The position numbers and the translations under genes are program-made. Below, in pieces: positions 33,901-39,264 of a stretch of 64,000 nt of DNA. The DNA lies in contig CANNFR010000012.1 of the NCBI GenBank assembly GCA_947503935.1, forward strand, positions 62,001 to 126,000, given 5' to 3'. The first letter of the stretch is position 1, and each line of letters starts with the position of its first letter. The notes beneath the pieces are model-generated. The model ran no database searches. It saw nothing but the letters and a program-made list of their open reading frames with translations, and was not told the origin of the DNA. This DNA is from an uncultured Paracoccaceae bacterium. GTDB taxonomy: Bacteria > Pseudomonadota > Alphaproteobacteria > Rhodobacterales > Rhodobacteraceae.

Positions 33901-35264
33901 ACTCACCGCCAGAGGGGGTTGGGGCAATCCCGTATTATCTTTACTCCGCACCCGACAGCGGCGCGATCTACACGGGAGGGTCGCGGGGCACACAGAGTTT
34001 CAACCCCAAAACGCCCCTCGAGATAACACCGGTCTATCCTGACTGGAGCGACCCGGAGGCGCCAACGCTGTTTTTCCCCGCGATCTTCTCGCGTGACGAC
34101 CCAAGCCAGATGGTGCGCCCACCGATGAGCATTCCCTTGGCGGACATGCCGCAGCTGGTCGCGCAATCGCAAAATAGTCCCGATGGGCTGAATCTTGAAA
34201 CGCTGACCACCTACATTCTCCCCTCGCAAGTTCCTTACATGGGGATGGCTGGCTTCGAACGTGACCTGAAGAGCATCTATCAGTTGTTCCACGATGTGGG
34301 TGACGACAATGCGGCAGGTCTGTCACGGATCAATCTTGGCCTCGTCTCGGGCGATCCGGTCAAGGCGAATGCCTACGAGTCTTTTGAAGTGGCCGTCTCG
34401 TGGGTTCAGCATTTTGAGGAGCAAACCGGATATGAACTCGGCGGCATCGGTCTTGGTGAGACGACGATCGCCAAGGAAGGCGTCATCCCCTTCCTGACCG
34501 ATACAATTGATCTTGCAAATCCTGAGCATATGGCCCGGATCAAGGATTATATTGGAAGTGTCGGGGAAGCCGGTGCGGCAATCGTTCTGCACGCAGATAT
34601 CGGCGCCACGCCGAGCGCTGTTGCGTATCAGAGCAATCCTGACGGCACATACGTCCTTGACGACAACGGTAACCGGATCCCGCTTTCCGCGATCATGACG
34701 ACGGCTGAAAGTGACAATGCGAACTACGACCATATCCGCGAGGTTGCATCCGTCACCGAGTCACCGCTGATCTGGGCCCATTTCGGTGGGATCGGGCGAA
34801 CGCAGAAGCCGACATTTGAGCATCTGGCGAAAATCCGGGACATTCTTGAGGATCCGGCCCTAGACCATGTCTATATCGACCTCTCTTGGGACATCGTGTC
34901 CAGTTACTTCGTGGGCAACACAGCTCTTGCCTCGTCTGCGGCCGATCTGATCAAGGAGTTCCCCGACCGCTTCCTCTACGGGAGTGATACCGTCGCGGGG
35001 GATGGCTCAAAGCACCAGGCGCTGGAGGACTATCTACAGGCGGGCGTGTTTGACAAACTCACCGTGGATGAGTTCGCGCAGGTCATGTACGGCAACGCGC
35101 TTGATCTCTTTGACCAAGCATCGGTAGATGTGCGGGCGTGGATGGATGCAAACCGTGACCGGCTTCAGGAGCTCCGGCTGAATAACTCGATCGTGACCGA
35201 GGACGAGGCCATAGAGATCATGCTCGAACAGCGGAGCAATCCGGGCGAGACGCCCAATCCCTGA
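18927..35264 (+). CDS. Giant multidomain protein: lectin, kinase-like, Fic-like, JAMM-like and amidohydrolase-like domains
   Basis: 5445 residues; the ATG at 18927 has an AAGGAG site. No Sec signal; the first 60 residues are Ser/Gly/Asn/Pro-rich, as in type III export signals. In order: bulb-type lectin 1 (about 60-175, three QxDxNxVxY motifs); two YxxxxPDLxxAFG repeats (192-267); lectin 2 (355-475); RTX-like GDGEDT/GDGNDY segments (near 970-1000); a hydrophobic Gly/Ala-rich part (1110-1245); beta modules (1880-2170); a kinase-like domain (2558-2760; H2691-N-D2693, ID2710LE); three helical repeats (from 2398, 2858, 3017); a Fic-like helix bundle lacking the catalytic His (core A3401); a JAMM-like H4339xH4341...S4358xxD4361; and an amidohydrolase-like C-terminus (H4926xH4928, H5222, H5285, D5354). 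Acidic Pro/Gly linkers separate modules. It lies beside a T3SS and shares a promoter motif with it, so it is inferred to be a secreted effector or surface toxin. Function is unproven. Confidence 0.9.
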   Translation: MANDLPVSGKTTSDGGIHGLPGPENISPVGNQPISANGAGQTGALTAPQPALSPDQWRNGVIAGGSEIRSSNGRYQAIFQTDGNLVVYDTSKSGEEAVLWASDTDDDAAGGHLAIQADGNLVIYAADSDAEWDTNTYSKTEPPSERAYNLVMQDDGNLVLYDELAHQPLWINGDRIARADDLSSGWGDIRALEYIASHPDLVDAFGTDADAARDHYNAVGLAEDRRFTFSAVNYLEANPDLAAAFGGDLEAATRHFIETGRHESRMLAPGEAPRTPDPVETITDPEGDGTGTVTIGGEAQNVEIIDLSSYLATGRGLAEFDDGRRILVERPEGAAHPEVDLGTSISSRHSPNILTNQYMTSQNGQYRAVFQSDGNFVVYDMAAEGGPQPIWDTGTNGDAEFGQVAMQSDGNLVIYRQGPSLPENAEWSSHTYNEGGEANRDFHMTLGDDGALLITDPERGGAVLWTSTGGHIEDASGIPEDAATTIRPNEQPHNPLNAAPVVLNGAVFNPEIPDGAEPSDYQDALMQLMSWYQTEFISAGQFEVYANDLPTLAGLQQIIEAGGGRLDVSDPLNLNLQQYADMSIADAQVALDRGFDLQTGPDAEQIAALNVLAKGHDTAFIELLMTWTSNVHPDVNLEFNNRSSRARNKGDFRLTLGEGQEPTPFTNWLGGMFKAHEMRGKGGYGKDSDGDKGNPTDAWQVVRPDLGTTQAVSTDAEFDAILQAVFQDGDPTTVTDPAASHLSYNATIVDREDGAQIFDVDRNKGHALFHAFGSGMARQALNIFAPDAVGATTTFLINAQGETVENVSNIGNMAIIEDGGGNNVFTTDAGDVTFSSRGATDSIMRPGTGDLYAVVDSTSYLNIEDREAGIDTSPLAEGADAVPNGEGEASSLNIVNYTGETTGNFIHSDDGRNEVNFAEGTARGFRLEADGRITVNVLGGAEVDSSVFVFDDTDGTFITEAGSKLSYSTIFGGDGEDTLMFNGENVGNYIRTGDGNDYIEIGEDFRGDFDVRDSASSWMWANDDEIFENDTIVIRGLAQNPDGTTPTMSDRMQAEGWTLVDGNKLVSYDEDGSILAQINLSGDAEDIENIIVSDGDGGVTTLQEVPPEVKTKLAALGFISQALMVVGAFFPPAAIAGAVTQFVYDAANDNLSFQSAIMTAASVAGAGGGIGGVGGGNAIAPAWVSPALQGTGAALSGDWKNFGKNLFLTTAGMQAQNIMGLGNVPVNFAKISDGVEAALITVDGLDEGSAFKVAEGVFLLGTAVGVDGSTQLLLGGADVARIGQAIDSGELDAILAATASFVSNQGIFNEAAKQIGGTPLLEPNDRNYVAGFLTGASTIVGFAETLNHGDGIGQALVDAFTGSMTTAEYFTGTNPVQVFFADLEGEVHGRNPYGQNEQVIVVYEDNPDADMPVPVAIADQNGDENGRVEQAADGSYNYYLRDADGSEQFAFNHTPGSDEFPSEVRAQTQSEIESEDQASAVPDLGNAPVASTERGGVPLEQLGITQAEYDALNDQQRLIFDTLISVRGDAAIFLNGRSLISPVLGHLQTLSPSQMDSFINDTLTVNTFGGLDNIPNADFENAGTDFLGLVWEHSSAEQRAAIGASIERKYENGTLTPEQIASFASPVSYTTDEGLLSDGPPPGRLQLSEIIEQIDNPNLTADYRYASDGNFARMYDQANARHGVDLHEFAALPDYAQIGLVLGDEEFIQQAALIDDPQTMDMIANYVILQTAKASPQRFWEAVKENPGRFISQAAIEELLEKVIPGMDLIEFGQLGVNIVGGTINLNGQVQAYHDAETPEERVAALRGIVGSTTQAIDPATGFVATSGGFRAVNLGGNAVFQGYQAVTGQKSTINNADLEGDTTTGNAAEPQLLPDGTPLAPGESIVEADARVGDVEGTFYTDDWGNLIFTYVNQDGVRDFMNLDDADLESGRTLVANEFTIDVDSRPDTDADTTVNASERAEPTVEPVTSVSGAEGSITVTSENDPVVVSYIGEDGAEHQFELAAGTTSAQADEVFEYRYLRGDLEGLTPTYNGTLTLSDGVAVEVITVDEKVMARVNGEITEIGTFDDIAEANDAIREHRNAGTLAGAGVAETASSRVYSPEWAADREFHIEVLAPENAANGTGHFQATYEIGGQTHVIDLPADGVVTIADAEAAVQAQLDQEQLDGLNRIPETEPQPESSVDIPSETPEPELGGGGDGNDGGTPRNTATGGTDGDGNDGNDDDPFDIPLRNEDGTPVNPELDADFENTELPTPDAAKPFFPQVDNAKDYFTILTGEQVANEFRERNGLEGRFDNWHETFAHLLQPANEVSYEMHFTNLVDDVFGQVSERMLPSFTVHQDNGQGLSPQQLSENREVQAQAERDQAPVTPEEIREFAEQQARAYDEDLWSRFPGGTVEENRETAVNYLIDNINRMAELNGVEPYQFIDLASNAELTEGLLLVRPTSQPLSTGVPIPEDPQASDLVDYDPIVPWSNINRPAEPEADTQPTPEDGGAGNDGGNTPPVSTGGSDEGEGSQENSDATNETENSSGEPDGNGPDQSQLDFETAVLGAPATEADFAEIETRTLEEWKTLLQENDLAESSGHDRRRLAEYRIDDMFIRVRKFSSAHLDALKAFDDLGIGIPQRGQLVSTPDAAGFSTGIVATDFIEGINLSYQLEADRSGSIQIDRDAWADAVVEMVATMHNGGWLHNDLRADQIMGDPSAPFLIDLETADRIDSPTEGRQETSWDMAGLHRILMELRDGDQEQVESDLESYYEQLSPDLRADAPQQLQIGLENLEVVEAEILSEIEFAPQFLGLFGPVGDGVDARFSDWAKSTLEQFALVRYSNAPLTPNRLALEAERVAGREEYASVFETPEDLASGISFLEANLFQNAERLDMDMWTFMGALQNSGSSDLSITQFGEFPAFLAENQDGTPVDEGSSETNPTPGQEPSTRPLDVLSEGLDAFPEPSPENNRFGLRRIDLVEYVVERISKRSLGKGVKVDVGAPVSNEQIRARLETLVGSRSSSLFANESAEDQAAVVDQLMGDFERLTDLNGLETWELIDKLADPTESGLITSSQDAVDDRPSSNEEPGATDQNSDPTDITSQRDYPDIHNTLGGSGGGNTNPVVRPEEWRNVAGLSEDNVERLEGLFYVGNRRISDPYQRKAIAERVADGENPAAAALDAVMRNATARSPHVTDELLEVVEATERNAGVTDPGQIKYSVRLPGFPPDANYSALSEGYVQVITQDLESTIARGEAPLTFSRISRDVGAMRVAQNAYLGTGNPRGRYGELRQGGNTPTPQTPITERYEPYRERIRRYAETVSPYVANSSVGGIAEVSGAEYGITKLSQLSVTPATQSGGTPANQNGRDVMFYATGSIDLDAGIAALDRLFVEAQQAAPEDAVAKIAEFAWVFYQVAPYVNGTAAIGQWLTTSLLNIHGGDYTAVRPGIALDLEAFAQSKDSFIENFPTFFEGFEGPASQSGTTPVQPDPNTSGPGPADTPGQSNDPAEQPTDTSGQTDEVAEQREVPSETAGSSAIVFAEDQIIPENPFLLPPRPGDIFVIDPSEVLPTDGPGQTTPSEQTRPNPFERIFRGLGEGVSAGQDAVTGFVDRFGADLLNSPLFDWARRRRLGAAAEENSLRIEYDDQGNATIDITAREPDLLDAIIDSNRDIAFSLNSSFSDPTGLAQIASAGISVSPATLGSLRADWPQLQRAVADGSMSRVREIFAKAFGITGSLAQGLTDPRPMDSVLGQLNIDIRTGGFLQFNVSTLEESDAFRELPNGGWELTGRRINASELADGRRDMAGRPARETDYVLEHDLPLDAAATQLFGGPVAGTSLFSRTSLEAADLNLTIPAGTPIPATVYERINGRLRLGVNVSLFSGPGSAYEGGQRIVVATSDPVASGAARSSDDVRFDRDFIGETVLHLNGRTDLAELYTGDLDEAGTLIVGGGMAIPIPGVGGISAGITIVRGSDVEADPDEVTPMSVEMEFTSASSDQVISVTDPERIAVMRVQDDNTLLELGSVNVRDVFSLPPVEGATSTPGISVMAIDLGPDGNTGAPLIDEATGQPVIDETGEPVIDEATQGRIYEKTLVPTSLLDLMHGEPLTVKSRIELAGFLLLYRDINDPAVSQAITEVWPLIESSILNEPLTPDVSSGIGKVIRRAAERGLLPTIPLEIFGNGTNESDRPSNGTPSGEEAPEEGASAISRNSAGELIQPDTLRITDMRDHDGGFGDTAIAAALNLDAPTSRISTDQVAIANHLYKSKEGKELRNLSDRVYSHPDQAEQRAAVVIRDFMNTLPGDTRHEISVIVISDAEGYRIRPVINIGTDGSVGIEGADIATAPGPDGTPYFSVVHFHPWIGVPNAGIDFNAGLSVGDYNAAVERQHRIAHNLKRPVEDVQVSTVSIDGATGTTTKINVQTGELSILGVTGLMPNQVTQQTPIMERGSVTDLADYISPEIERLVGLDRSNASAEDIWLYDNLNVAFLVPNEVDPNLPFDQYAEAVMRERNASGDQSRPLGEAQVNAIFDSLKMTRPEDTDAEIFQLVVDVENNGLSETEFYQALDREITQFETDTLDILTSGRLTPDAAAERIDFLERIKDLSDFLTGPRQTPRSAIASWMQELMEKASTTGGLNEVERVEYAALTEALLGDTEDPAYHREVIEGSSIQDPLLGNDLSRLPDFQNPAVFDFFRNLDPQVASTFGRLIAGQPLTQPEVSAMRDLLNDIVRRIVNPAGGLPPLADLTVRQIESLQDTISIILSVAETNGGSLDPFQASILRSSIAAVSGAISPLTAGNVPGTTQQENSPLDHTGSDPAENGPSEGAPDNRPDVDAILEELGIDDPALQAEARALTQNGTFNEEDLRDFLLKAEPGTLRTDDPDVIPRLGVETDQTTIGEMRDITAAALNSGRLQNVGIATNLSIGFLASRDSVLADIVQQSFDVHQHGGGTICLDCNSTALGALSQAFGGGSYSDGNRGSSFANLIEVTARAGNLAEGTRTFIFNVPQSVDSPPEGVGAIPYYLYSAPDSGAIYTGGSRGTQSFNPKTPLEITPVYPDWSDPEAPTLFFPAIFSRDDPSQMVRPPMSIPLADMPQLVAQSQNSPDGLNLETLTTYILPSQVPYMGMAGFERDLKSIYQLFHDVGDDNAAGLSRINLGLVSGDPVKANAYESFEVAVSWVQHFEEQTGYELGGIGLGETTIAKEGVIPFLTDTIDLANPEHMARIKDYIGSVGEAGAAIVLHADIGATPSAVAYQSNPDGTYVLDDNGNRIPLSAIMTTAESDNANYDHIREVASVTESPLIWAHFGGIGRTQKPTFEHLAKIRDILEDPALDHVYIDLSWDIVSSYFVGNTALASSAADLIKEFPDRFLYGSDTVAGDGSKHQALEDYLQAGVFDKLTVDEFAQVMYGNALDLFDQASVDVRAWMDANRDRLQELRLNNSIVTEDEAIEIMLEQRSNPGETPNP

Positions 35265-35319
35265 CACCCGGCTTTCATCGCCTGGGCGACTGGGCGTGTC
35301 GGGTCTGTTCTCTCACCGT

Positions 35320-35354
35320 TGCGGAGACTGCGTTACTGCGGTCTCCGCACTTTT
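35320..35354 (+). terminator. Rho-independent terminator of the giant gene
   Basis: A perfect nine-base-pair stem (35320-35328 with 35341-35349) with a 12-base loop is followed by CTTTT. It lies 55 bases after the stop codon. Confidence 0.85.
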
Positions 35355-35847
35355 ACTGAATATCACACCCATAACGAAGGCCCCAGATGGCAGCGGAAAC
35401 GGACGTTGCTCAACCTCGTGCCTGACATGCTGGTTGGCGTCCATTCGGGTCGGATTGCCGCAAGCGCGACGTCCGAAAAACCTGCTCCGCAGATTTTCCC
35501 GGCGTCAAGACAGGCACAGAGTTTGCGCCTGTCTCGAAGTTAAAAACCTGAGTTGGATTTTGGGATTTCGCTTCAGCGCGATGGTGGCGAGCTGAGGGCC
35601 GATGGATTGCCATGGTTGATCTGAGAGCCCAGACCGTCTTCCGTAGCCTGTCGGGCCGCATGCGACGCCACCATCTTGGATTAAGGGCGAGGTGTCATGG
35701 GACGTCGCTTTAAGCCATCTTCAGGCGCGCCGGCAGTAAACTCGCCCCGCTCTTCGCGGCAGCCGCGTCACTTCAACGACGGCCGCGCCGCGCAGATCGG
35801 GTTGAGAGCCAGTTTTCAGACCCCAGACGAGGCCGGATCGCCAATTG
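35355..35847. other. Intergenic region between giant gene and leftward T3SS operon
   Basis: The two transcription units converge here. Several short frames exist on both strands, but none has a start with a ribosome-binding site or a recognisable product. Some segments could be relics of inserted DNA. Confidence 0.45.
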
Positions 35848-36153
35848 TTATCGGACGGATTGAGATTGCGACGCCAATCGATAGCATCGGCGCAAGGCAT
35901 CCGAAGCCGGAGAGCCCGGTGCGAGCAACGGCTTCGAGATGTCAAGGAAGCGCGCGATATCTCCTTGCCGGAAAGTCACGAGCGCCAGCAATTCGCGCAG
36001 CTTTTTGTTGCCGGGGGCGATCCACAATCCGAGGTTCAGGATCGCCGCCGCTTTGTGGTAGCGCCCAAATGAGACATAGCCCGCCGCCAGAGTATGGAGC
36101 AGATCCAGATCCGCGTCCGAGAACGTGGTCGCCTGTGACCTTGCTTCATGCAT
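35848..36153 (-). CDS. Small TPR-like protein, candidate T3SS chaperone
   Basis: 101 residues. The middle (about 18-70) reads as two tetratricopeptide-type helix pairs: LHTLAAGYVSFGRYHKAAAI has the alternating small/aromatic TPR pattern. Small TPR proteins in T3SS operons are chaperones of the needle (SctG type) or of translocators (SycD/LcrH type). At this length an SctG-like role is more likely, but no diagnostic motif is visible. The start overlaps the previous gene's stop by one base (TGATG) and a GAGGAGG site lies within that gene, so the two are translationally coupled. Last gene of the leftward T3SS operon. Confidence 0.7.
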   Translation of the reverse strand: MHEARSQATTFSDADLDLLHTLAAGYVSFGRYHKAAAILNLGLWIAPGNKKLRELLALVTFRQGDIARFLDISKPLLAPGSPASDALRRCYRLASQSQSVR

Positions 36154-36575
36154 CAGCCGACCTCCTCTGAATTCGACTGAAGCAGATAGAGATGTTCGTA
36201 CATCAGGGCCGCCTCGGACATGGCGGCGATCCCGGCCTTTGCCTCCGCATTGTCGATATCGTTGATATGGTGTTCGATCCGCAGGGCGAGCTCGGCGACG
36301 GAAAAGGCAAAATCGGCCATCTCCGTTGATTTGATTTGGGCAAGCTGGGGCGCCGCCACCGCGTCGATATCTGTGACATCCTGGATTGGCGTGTTTTGTA
36401 CGCGTAATTCAGGGGGCTTGCGGCTTACGGTTTTGAGTTCTCTCAGCGGAACAAATTCCGGTGGCTGATCATCGCGGCGCGGCTCGATCCAAAGGTCGTT
36501 TTCCAACTGGCCAAGGCGCGCGGGCGCCTGATCTTTGGTATCTACCCGACCCGAGGTTTCCTGAAGAACGTTCAT
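36153..36575 (-). CDS. Hypothetical protein in the leftward T3SS operon
   Basis: 140 residues, not recognised. No signal peptide or membrane segment. The first 70 residues are Pro/Arg/Asp-rich and probably disordered; the second half (about 85-138) is predicted as amphipathic helices (MADFAFSVAELALRIEHHIN). It sits between sctD and the TPR-like gene, with 18 bases to sctD upstream and a one-base stop/start overlap downstream. Small helical proteins in this position in other T3SSs are often chaperone partners, but this is only context. Confidence 0.65.
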   Translation of the reverse strand: MNVLQETSGRVDTKDQAPARLGQLENDLWIEPRRDDQPPEFVPLRELKTVSRKPPELRVQNTPIQDVTDIDAVAAPQLAQIKSTEMADFAFSVAELALRIEHHINDIDNAEAKAGIAAMSEAALMYEHLYLLQSNSEEVG

Positions 36576-36593
36576 GATCGTGCCGCCTTCTGT

Positions 36594-37550
36594 TCAGAAC
36601 CGGACCACGACGGTTTCGGTGTTGCGTTTGAGGGTGACGCTTTGCCGCTCGATCGCGTCGATGATCCATTCGTCGCGGACCGGATCTCCGATGCGCGCAC
36701 GCTTGCCATTGGCAAAGAGGATCATGGGATTATCGCCAAGCTCGATTGCAGCCACGGGCGGAAAGTCCCTCAATTGGGGCGCTTCCGTGACGTTCGACAC
36801 GACGACGTCTCCGGTCGTCAGCTGGTCAATGGCGCGACGGGTCTCGCGCCAATCCGGTATCAAGGCCGCGGGCAATGACCCGGTGATATTGACAATCCCC
36901 TGGTCGGAGGAAGTGACGGTCAAGAATTGCGACAAGCCGGCCTGATCAATCTGGGCGATTGAGATCTCGGCCGCACTTTGCCGCGGGGCAGCGGCTGCGC
37001 CAGGCTCCTCGGCCTGTGGCGCCGTCAGGGCAAGGGGCGGATCGGGGGTGAAATCCAGAACTGCCTGCAGCCCAAAGGCGCCAAGCCCGACCGCAAAAAG
37101 AAGCGGCACGGCAATCGCTTCAAAGTGATAGAGGTTCAGCGGTGCTCTCTTGTCGGCATTTGAGAACCGAATCCGAACACCGCCGACCGCAATCTCGCAT
37201 GGCAGGCGCAGGGGCGCGGTCTCAACACCGGGCGAAAGAACCTGATTATTCGCAGAAACATCGGAACGGTCTGTAACGATCGTCAGGAGCGGTCCGAAAA
37301 CCGAGCGCTGGCTGGTGAAGCGGATGTTCGGCCCGAGGACCTCATCATCCAGCAACATCACGTCGTTTGATGTTTCAGACCCGATGGTGAATTGCGCCTC
37401 ATCAATTGAGCCGGTCGAGCCAAGATGAAGTCCGCTCAAGACCTCGACATCCAGTGTGACCGCTGCCGAGGATGCCGGCATGACCTTCGTCAGCAATTGG
37501 CGAAACTCGGACTTCGCCAGGGTTGTGTATGTCTCGATGGAGTGTGCCAT
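36594..37550 (-). CDS. sctD: T3SS inner-membrane ring protein SctD
   Basis: 318 residues from the ATG at 37550 (MAHSIETYTT); the longer open frame upstream overlaps sctI. The layout fits SctD (YscD/PrgH). A cytosolic N-terminal FHA-like domain (about 30-135; FTIGSETSNDVMLLDDE) comes first, then one transmembrane helix (about 144-164). The rest is periplasmic ring-building domains with alanine/proline-rich start and compact alpha/beta repeats (IVNITGSLPAALIPDWRETR). It forms the outer ring of the inner-membrane base together with SctJ. The protein is shorter than YscD (about 420), so one periplasmic module may be missing. It starts 19 bases after sctI. Confidence 0.85.
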   Translation of the reverse strand: MAHSIETYTTLAKSEFRQLLTKVMPASSAAVTLDVEVLSGLHLGSTGSIDEAQFTIGSETSNDVMLLDDEVLGPNIRFTSQRSVFGPLLTIVTDRSDVSANNQVLSPGVETAPLRLPCEIAVGGVRIRFSNADKRAPLNLYHFEAIAVPLLFAVGLGAFGLQAVLDFTPDPPLALTAPQAEEPGAAAAPRQSAAEISIAQIDQAGLSQFLTVTSSDQGIVNITGSLPAALIPDWRETRRAIDQLTTGDVVVSNVTEAPQLRDFPPVAAIELGDNPMILFANGKRARIGDPVRDEWIIDAIERQSVTLKRNTETVVVRF

Positions 37551-37569
37551 AGCGGAAATCCCTGTCTTG

Positions 37570-37938
37570 TCACTGACCACGCAGCAATGTCTCGACATCG
37601 CGGCCCGTGCGTTTGGCCATGTTCCAGGCAACCTGATAGACGGCGATCTCGTTATAGAGACCAGCCATCTTCTTGGCGAAGTGATCTGAGAGAGCTTCAG
37701 GCTTTTGTGGTACGAGGTCTGCGGGCAGGTATGGGTTGCCCCGGGCGTCACTGAGGATTTCGGCCTTCAGCTTTGCATCCTGTGTTGTGGCACCCGGGAC
37801 ATTGGTGAAGGCGGCAAAGGCCTCGCGGGAGATATCGGACAGAATATCTTGGCGATGTATGTTGGCGCTGGTGTCCTTGGTGACATTAGCGAGACTTACT
37901 TCGCTTTGCACTTTCACTGCTGCTGTCGCTATTTCCAT
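37570..37938 (-). CDS. sctI: T3SS inner-rod protein SctI
   Basis: 122 residues. The C-terminal 35 residues (AVYQVAWNMAKRTGRDVETLL followed by RGQ) match the conserved SctI ending, a helix that closes with VETLLxxQ and polymerises as the rod between the export gate and the needle. The N-terminus is Ser/Thr/Ala-rich and unstructured, as expected for an early type III substrate. Length fits YscI/PrgJ (about 100-120). It is the second gene of the leftward operon. Confidence 0.75.
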   Translation of the reverse strand: MEIATAAVKVQSEVSLANVTKDTSANIHRQDILSDISREAFAAFTNVPGATTQDAKLKAEILSDARGNPYLPADLVPQKPEALSDHFAKKMAGLYNEIAVYQVAWNMAKRTGRDVETLLRGQ

Positions 37939-37988
37939 GTCTTTTCTCCTGTCGCGCGGGCCTTTGCATAACGAAAAGCGTACTCGCT

Positions 37989-38135
37989 CTACTCTTCGCC
38001 TTCCCGATCTTCTTCGAGTGCGTCCATGACTGGCCCGAAGAATATTACCTGCATCATGAGCTGCTCGATCAGCTCTTGTGCGTCGAATGGGACTGTCTCG
38101 TTGCCCGTACTTCCAACACTTGGGCTATCTGGCAT
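37989..38135 (-). CDS. 48-residue protein opening the leftward T3SS operon
   Basis: This gene is easy to miss. An AGGAG lies eight bases before the ATG at 38135, and the stop is 50 bases before sctI. The product has a Ser/Gly/Thr-rich N-terminus, a short amphipathic to hydrophobic helix (about 18-39, ending MMQVIFFGPVMDALEED) and an acidic tail. It does not look like a canonical needle protein, but its place in front of sctI is where small structural or chaperone genes are found. A long in-frame extension upstream is not supported by a ribosome-binding site. Confidence 0.6.
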   Translation of the reverse strand: MPDSPSVGSTGNETVPFDAQELIEQLMMQVIFFGPVMDALEEDREGEE

Positions 38136-38211
38136 TCTCTTACTCCTCTTATGGGTTTGGCTGCGTGAAGTGGTGATACCGCGCCGATCTTGGCAGCAGC
38201 GATCATGACGC

Positions 38212-38231
38212 CTACGCAACGCCGTACGTAG
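38212..38231 (-). promoter_or_regulatory. CTACGTA...GCGTAG element in the divergent T3SS promoter
   Basis: Read on the minus strand, CTACGTA (38231-38225) is followed seven bases later by GCGTAG (38217-38212). The second box ends 77 bases before the 48-residue gene. A further CGTACG lies at 38235-38240, in step with the CGTACG at 38223-38228 (12-base period), so the region could bind a dimeric or oligomeric regulator serving both directions. Confidence 0.5.
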
Positions 38232-38381
38232 CTTCGTACGCTTCTGCGAGGTGACCGTAGAGATTGCCGCAACACTACAGGCGCTTGTCCCGGTCCTTAC
38301 GGATGCATCTGATTGGGTCGAGTCCGCTAGGTTGATCCCACAGCAGGCCACACGGCGCTTGCCATAGAAGGAGCAACCACG

Positions 38382-39086
38382 ATGATCAGGCACACAATGA
38401 CATGCGTAATTCTCGCGGCCACTTCACTGGTGGCGCCGTCACTTGCCTCCGCCGAGGTGGGTGCCAATCAGTCAACGAACTCCGTGGCCTCAGCCAGCAA
38501 TGAAAAGGCGGTGGAATACAATATCCTCGAACTGCCGGTGGTCGAATTCTTCGAGACGCTTCAGTGGGACACCGGGCAGCGGATCATCGTCGGCACCGAG
38601 ATTTCAGGAGTTCTGAGAAACGAGGACCTGTCAGGTACCGCCGCTGAAATCGTCAATCAGGTAACGGCCGAACACGGCCTTGACTGGTTCGCTTACGATG
38701 GGATCATCCATATCTCGCGAGCGGACGACGACATCACAAAATTCATTCCGCTTGAGGGCTATTCGGCAGAACGCGCCATCACCTCGCTGGGCGAAAGCGG
38801 GCTATCATCAGAATTTGGCGTCTTCAAACCGGTGGCCGAGGGCGCGGCGATTTCAATCTCGGGTCCGCCTGAATTCGTGGCGATCGCCGAAGCCATCCTG
38901 GAGCTGACGCAAGCCAACCCAGAACATGCGGCCGTTCGTGTGCGCCGCGGCACGGATGCGACGGTGGAGTACTACGGCTCAAGCGGCCTGGTCGCGGCAA
39001 AACAGTCTCCGCAGGCTCCAACCCATAGCTTCCTGCAGGTGCAGACGGCGCCTGCGCCCTCTGGCCAAACCAATACATCGAATTGA
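38382..39086 (+). CDS. sctC: Short secretin fragment with N0/N1 domains only (RhcC1-like SctC)
   Basis: 234 residues with a Sec signal peptide (cleavage near residue 24, ASA|E) and an AAGGAG site. Residues about 42-115 (NILELPVVEFFETLQWDTGQ) form an N0/STN-like domain and about 120-190 an N1-like domain (ERAITSLGESGLSSEFGVF), as at the N-terminus of T3SS secretins. The rest is a Ser/Gln/Pro-rich tail; no secretin barrel follows. Rhizobial T3SSs have a split secretin (RhcC1 and RhcC2), and this looks like the C1 part. The C2 partner is not in the window. It is exported to the periplasm and probably links the outer-membrane ring to SctD. Confidence 0.75.
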   Translation: MIRHTMTCVILAATSLVAPSLASAEVGANQSTNSVASASNEKAVEYNILELPVVEFFETLQWDTGQRIIVGTEISGVLRNEDLSGTAAEIVNQVTAEHGLDWFAYDGIIHISRADDDITKFIPLEGYSAERAITSLGESGLSSEFGVFKPVAEGAAISISGPPEFVAIAEAILELTQANPEHAAVRVRRGTDATVEYYGSSGLVAAKQSPQAPTHSFLQVQTAPAPSGQTNTSN

Positions 39087-39096
39087 GCAGAGGAGC

Positions 39097-39264
39097 ATGA
39101 CCATGATCATCCTCCCTGCTTCCGCCATTCCCCGGCGTTCTACCGGCCGGGGAAGCAAAGGCACCCGGCATTCCGTCAGGTGTATCCAAAAGGCTCCGGT
39201 TTCTTGTACGCCCGCCAGCAATATGGGCTGCCGGATCCCTTCGAAACCAACCCGAAAGTTCTGA
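39097..39264 (+). CDS. Possible small ORF of uncertain frame between sctC and the 64-residue gene
   Basis: An AGAGGAG precedes an ATG at 39097, giving a 55-residue frame with an odd Arg/Ser/Pro/Cys-rich composition. The frame one base earlier (from 39096) has much more coding-like third positions and an ordered-looking sequence (RQVYPKGSGFLYARQQYGLP) but no start codon. Either a small gene has suffered a frameshift or the annotated frame is wrong. No function proposed. Confidence 0.3.
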   Translation: MTMIILPASAIPRRSTGRGSKGTRHSVRCIQKAPVSCTPASNMGCRIPSKPTRKF

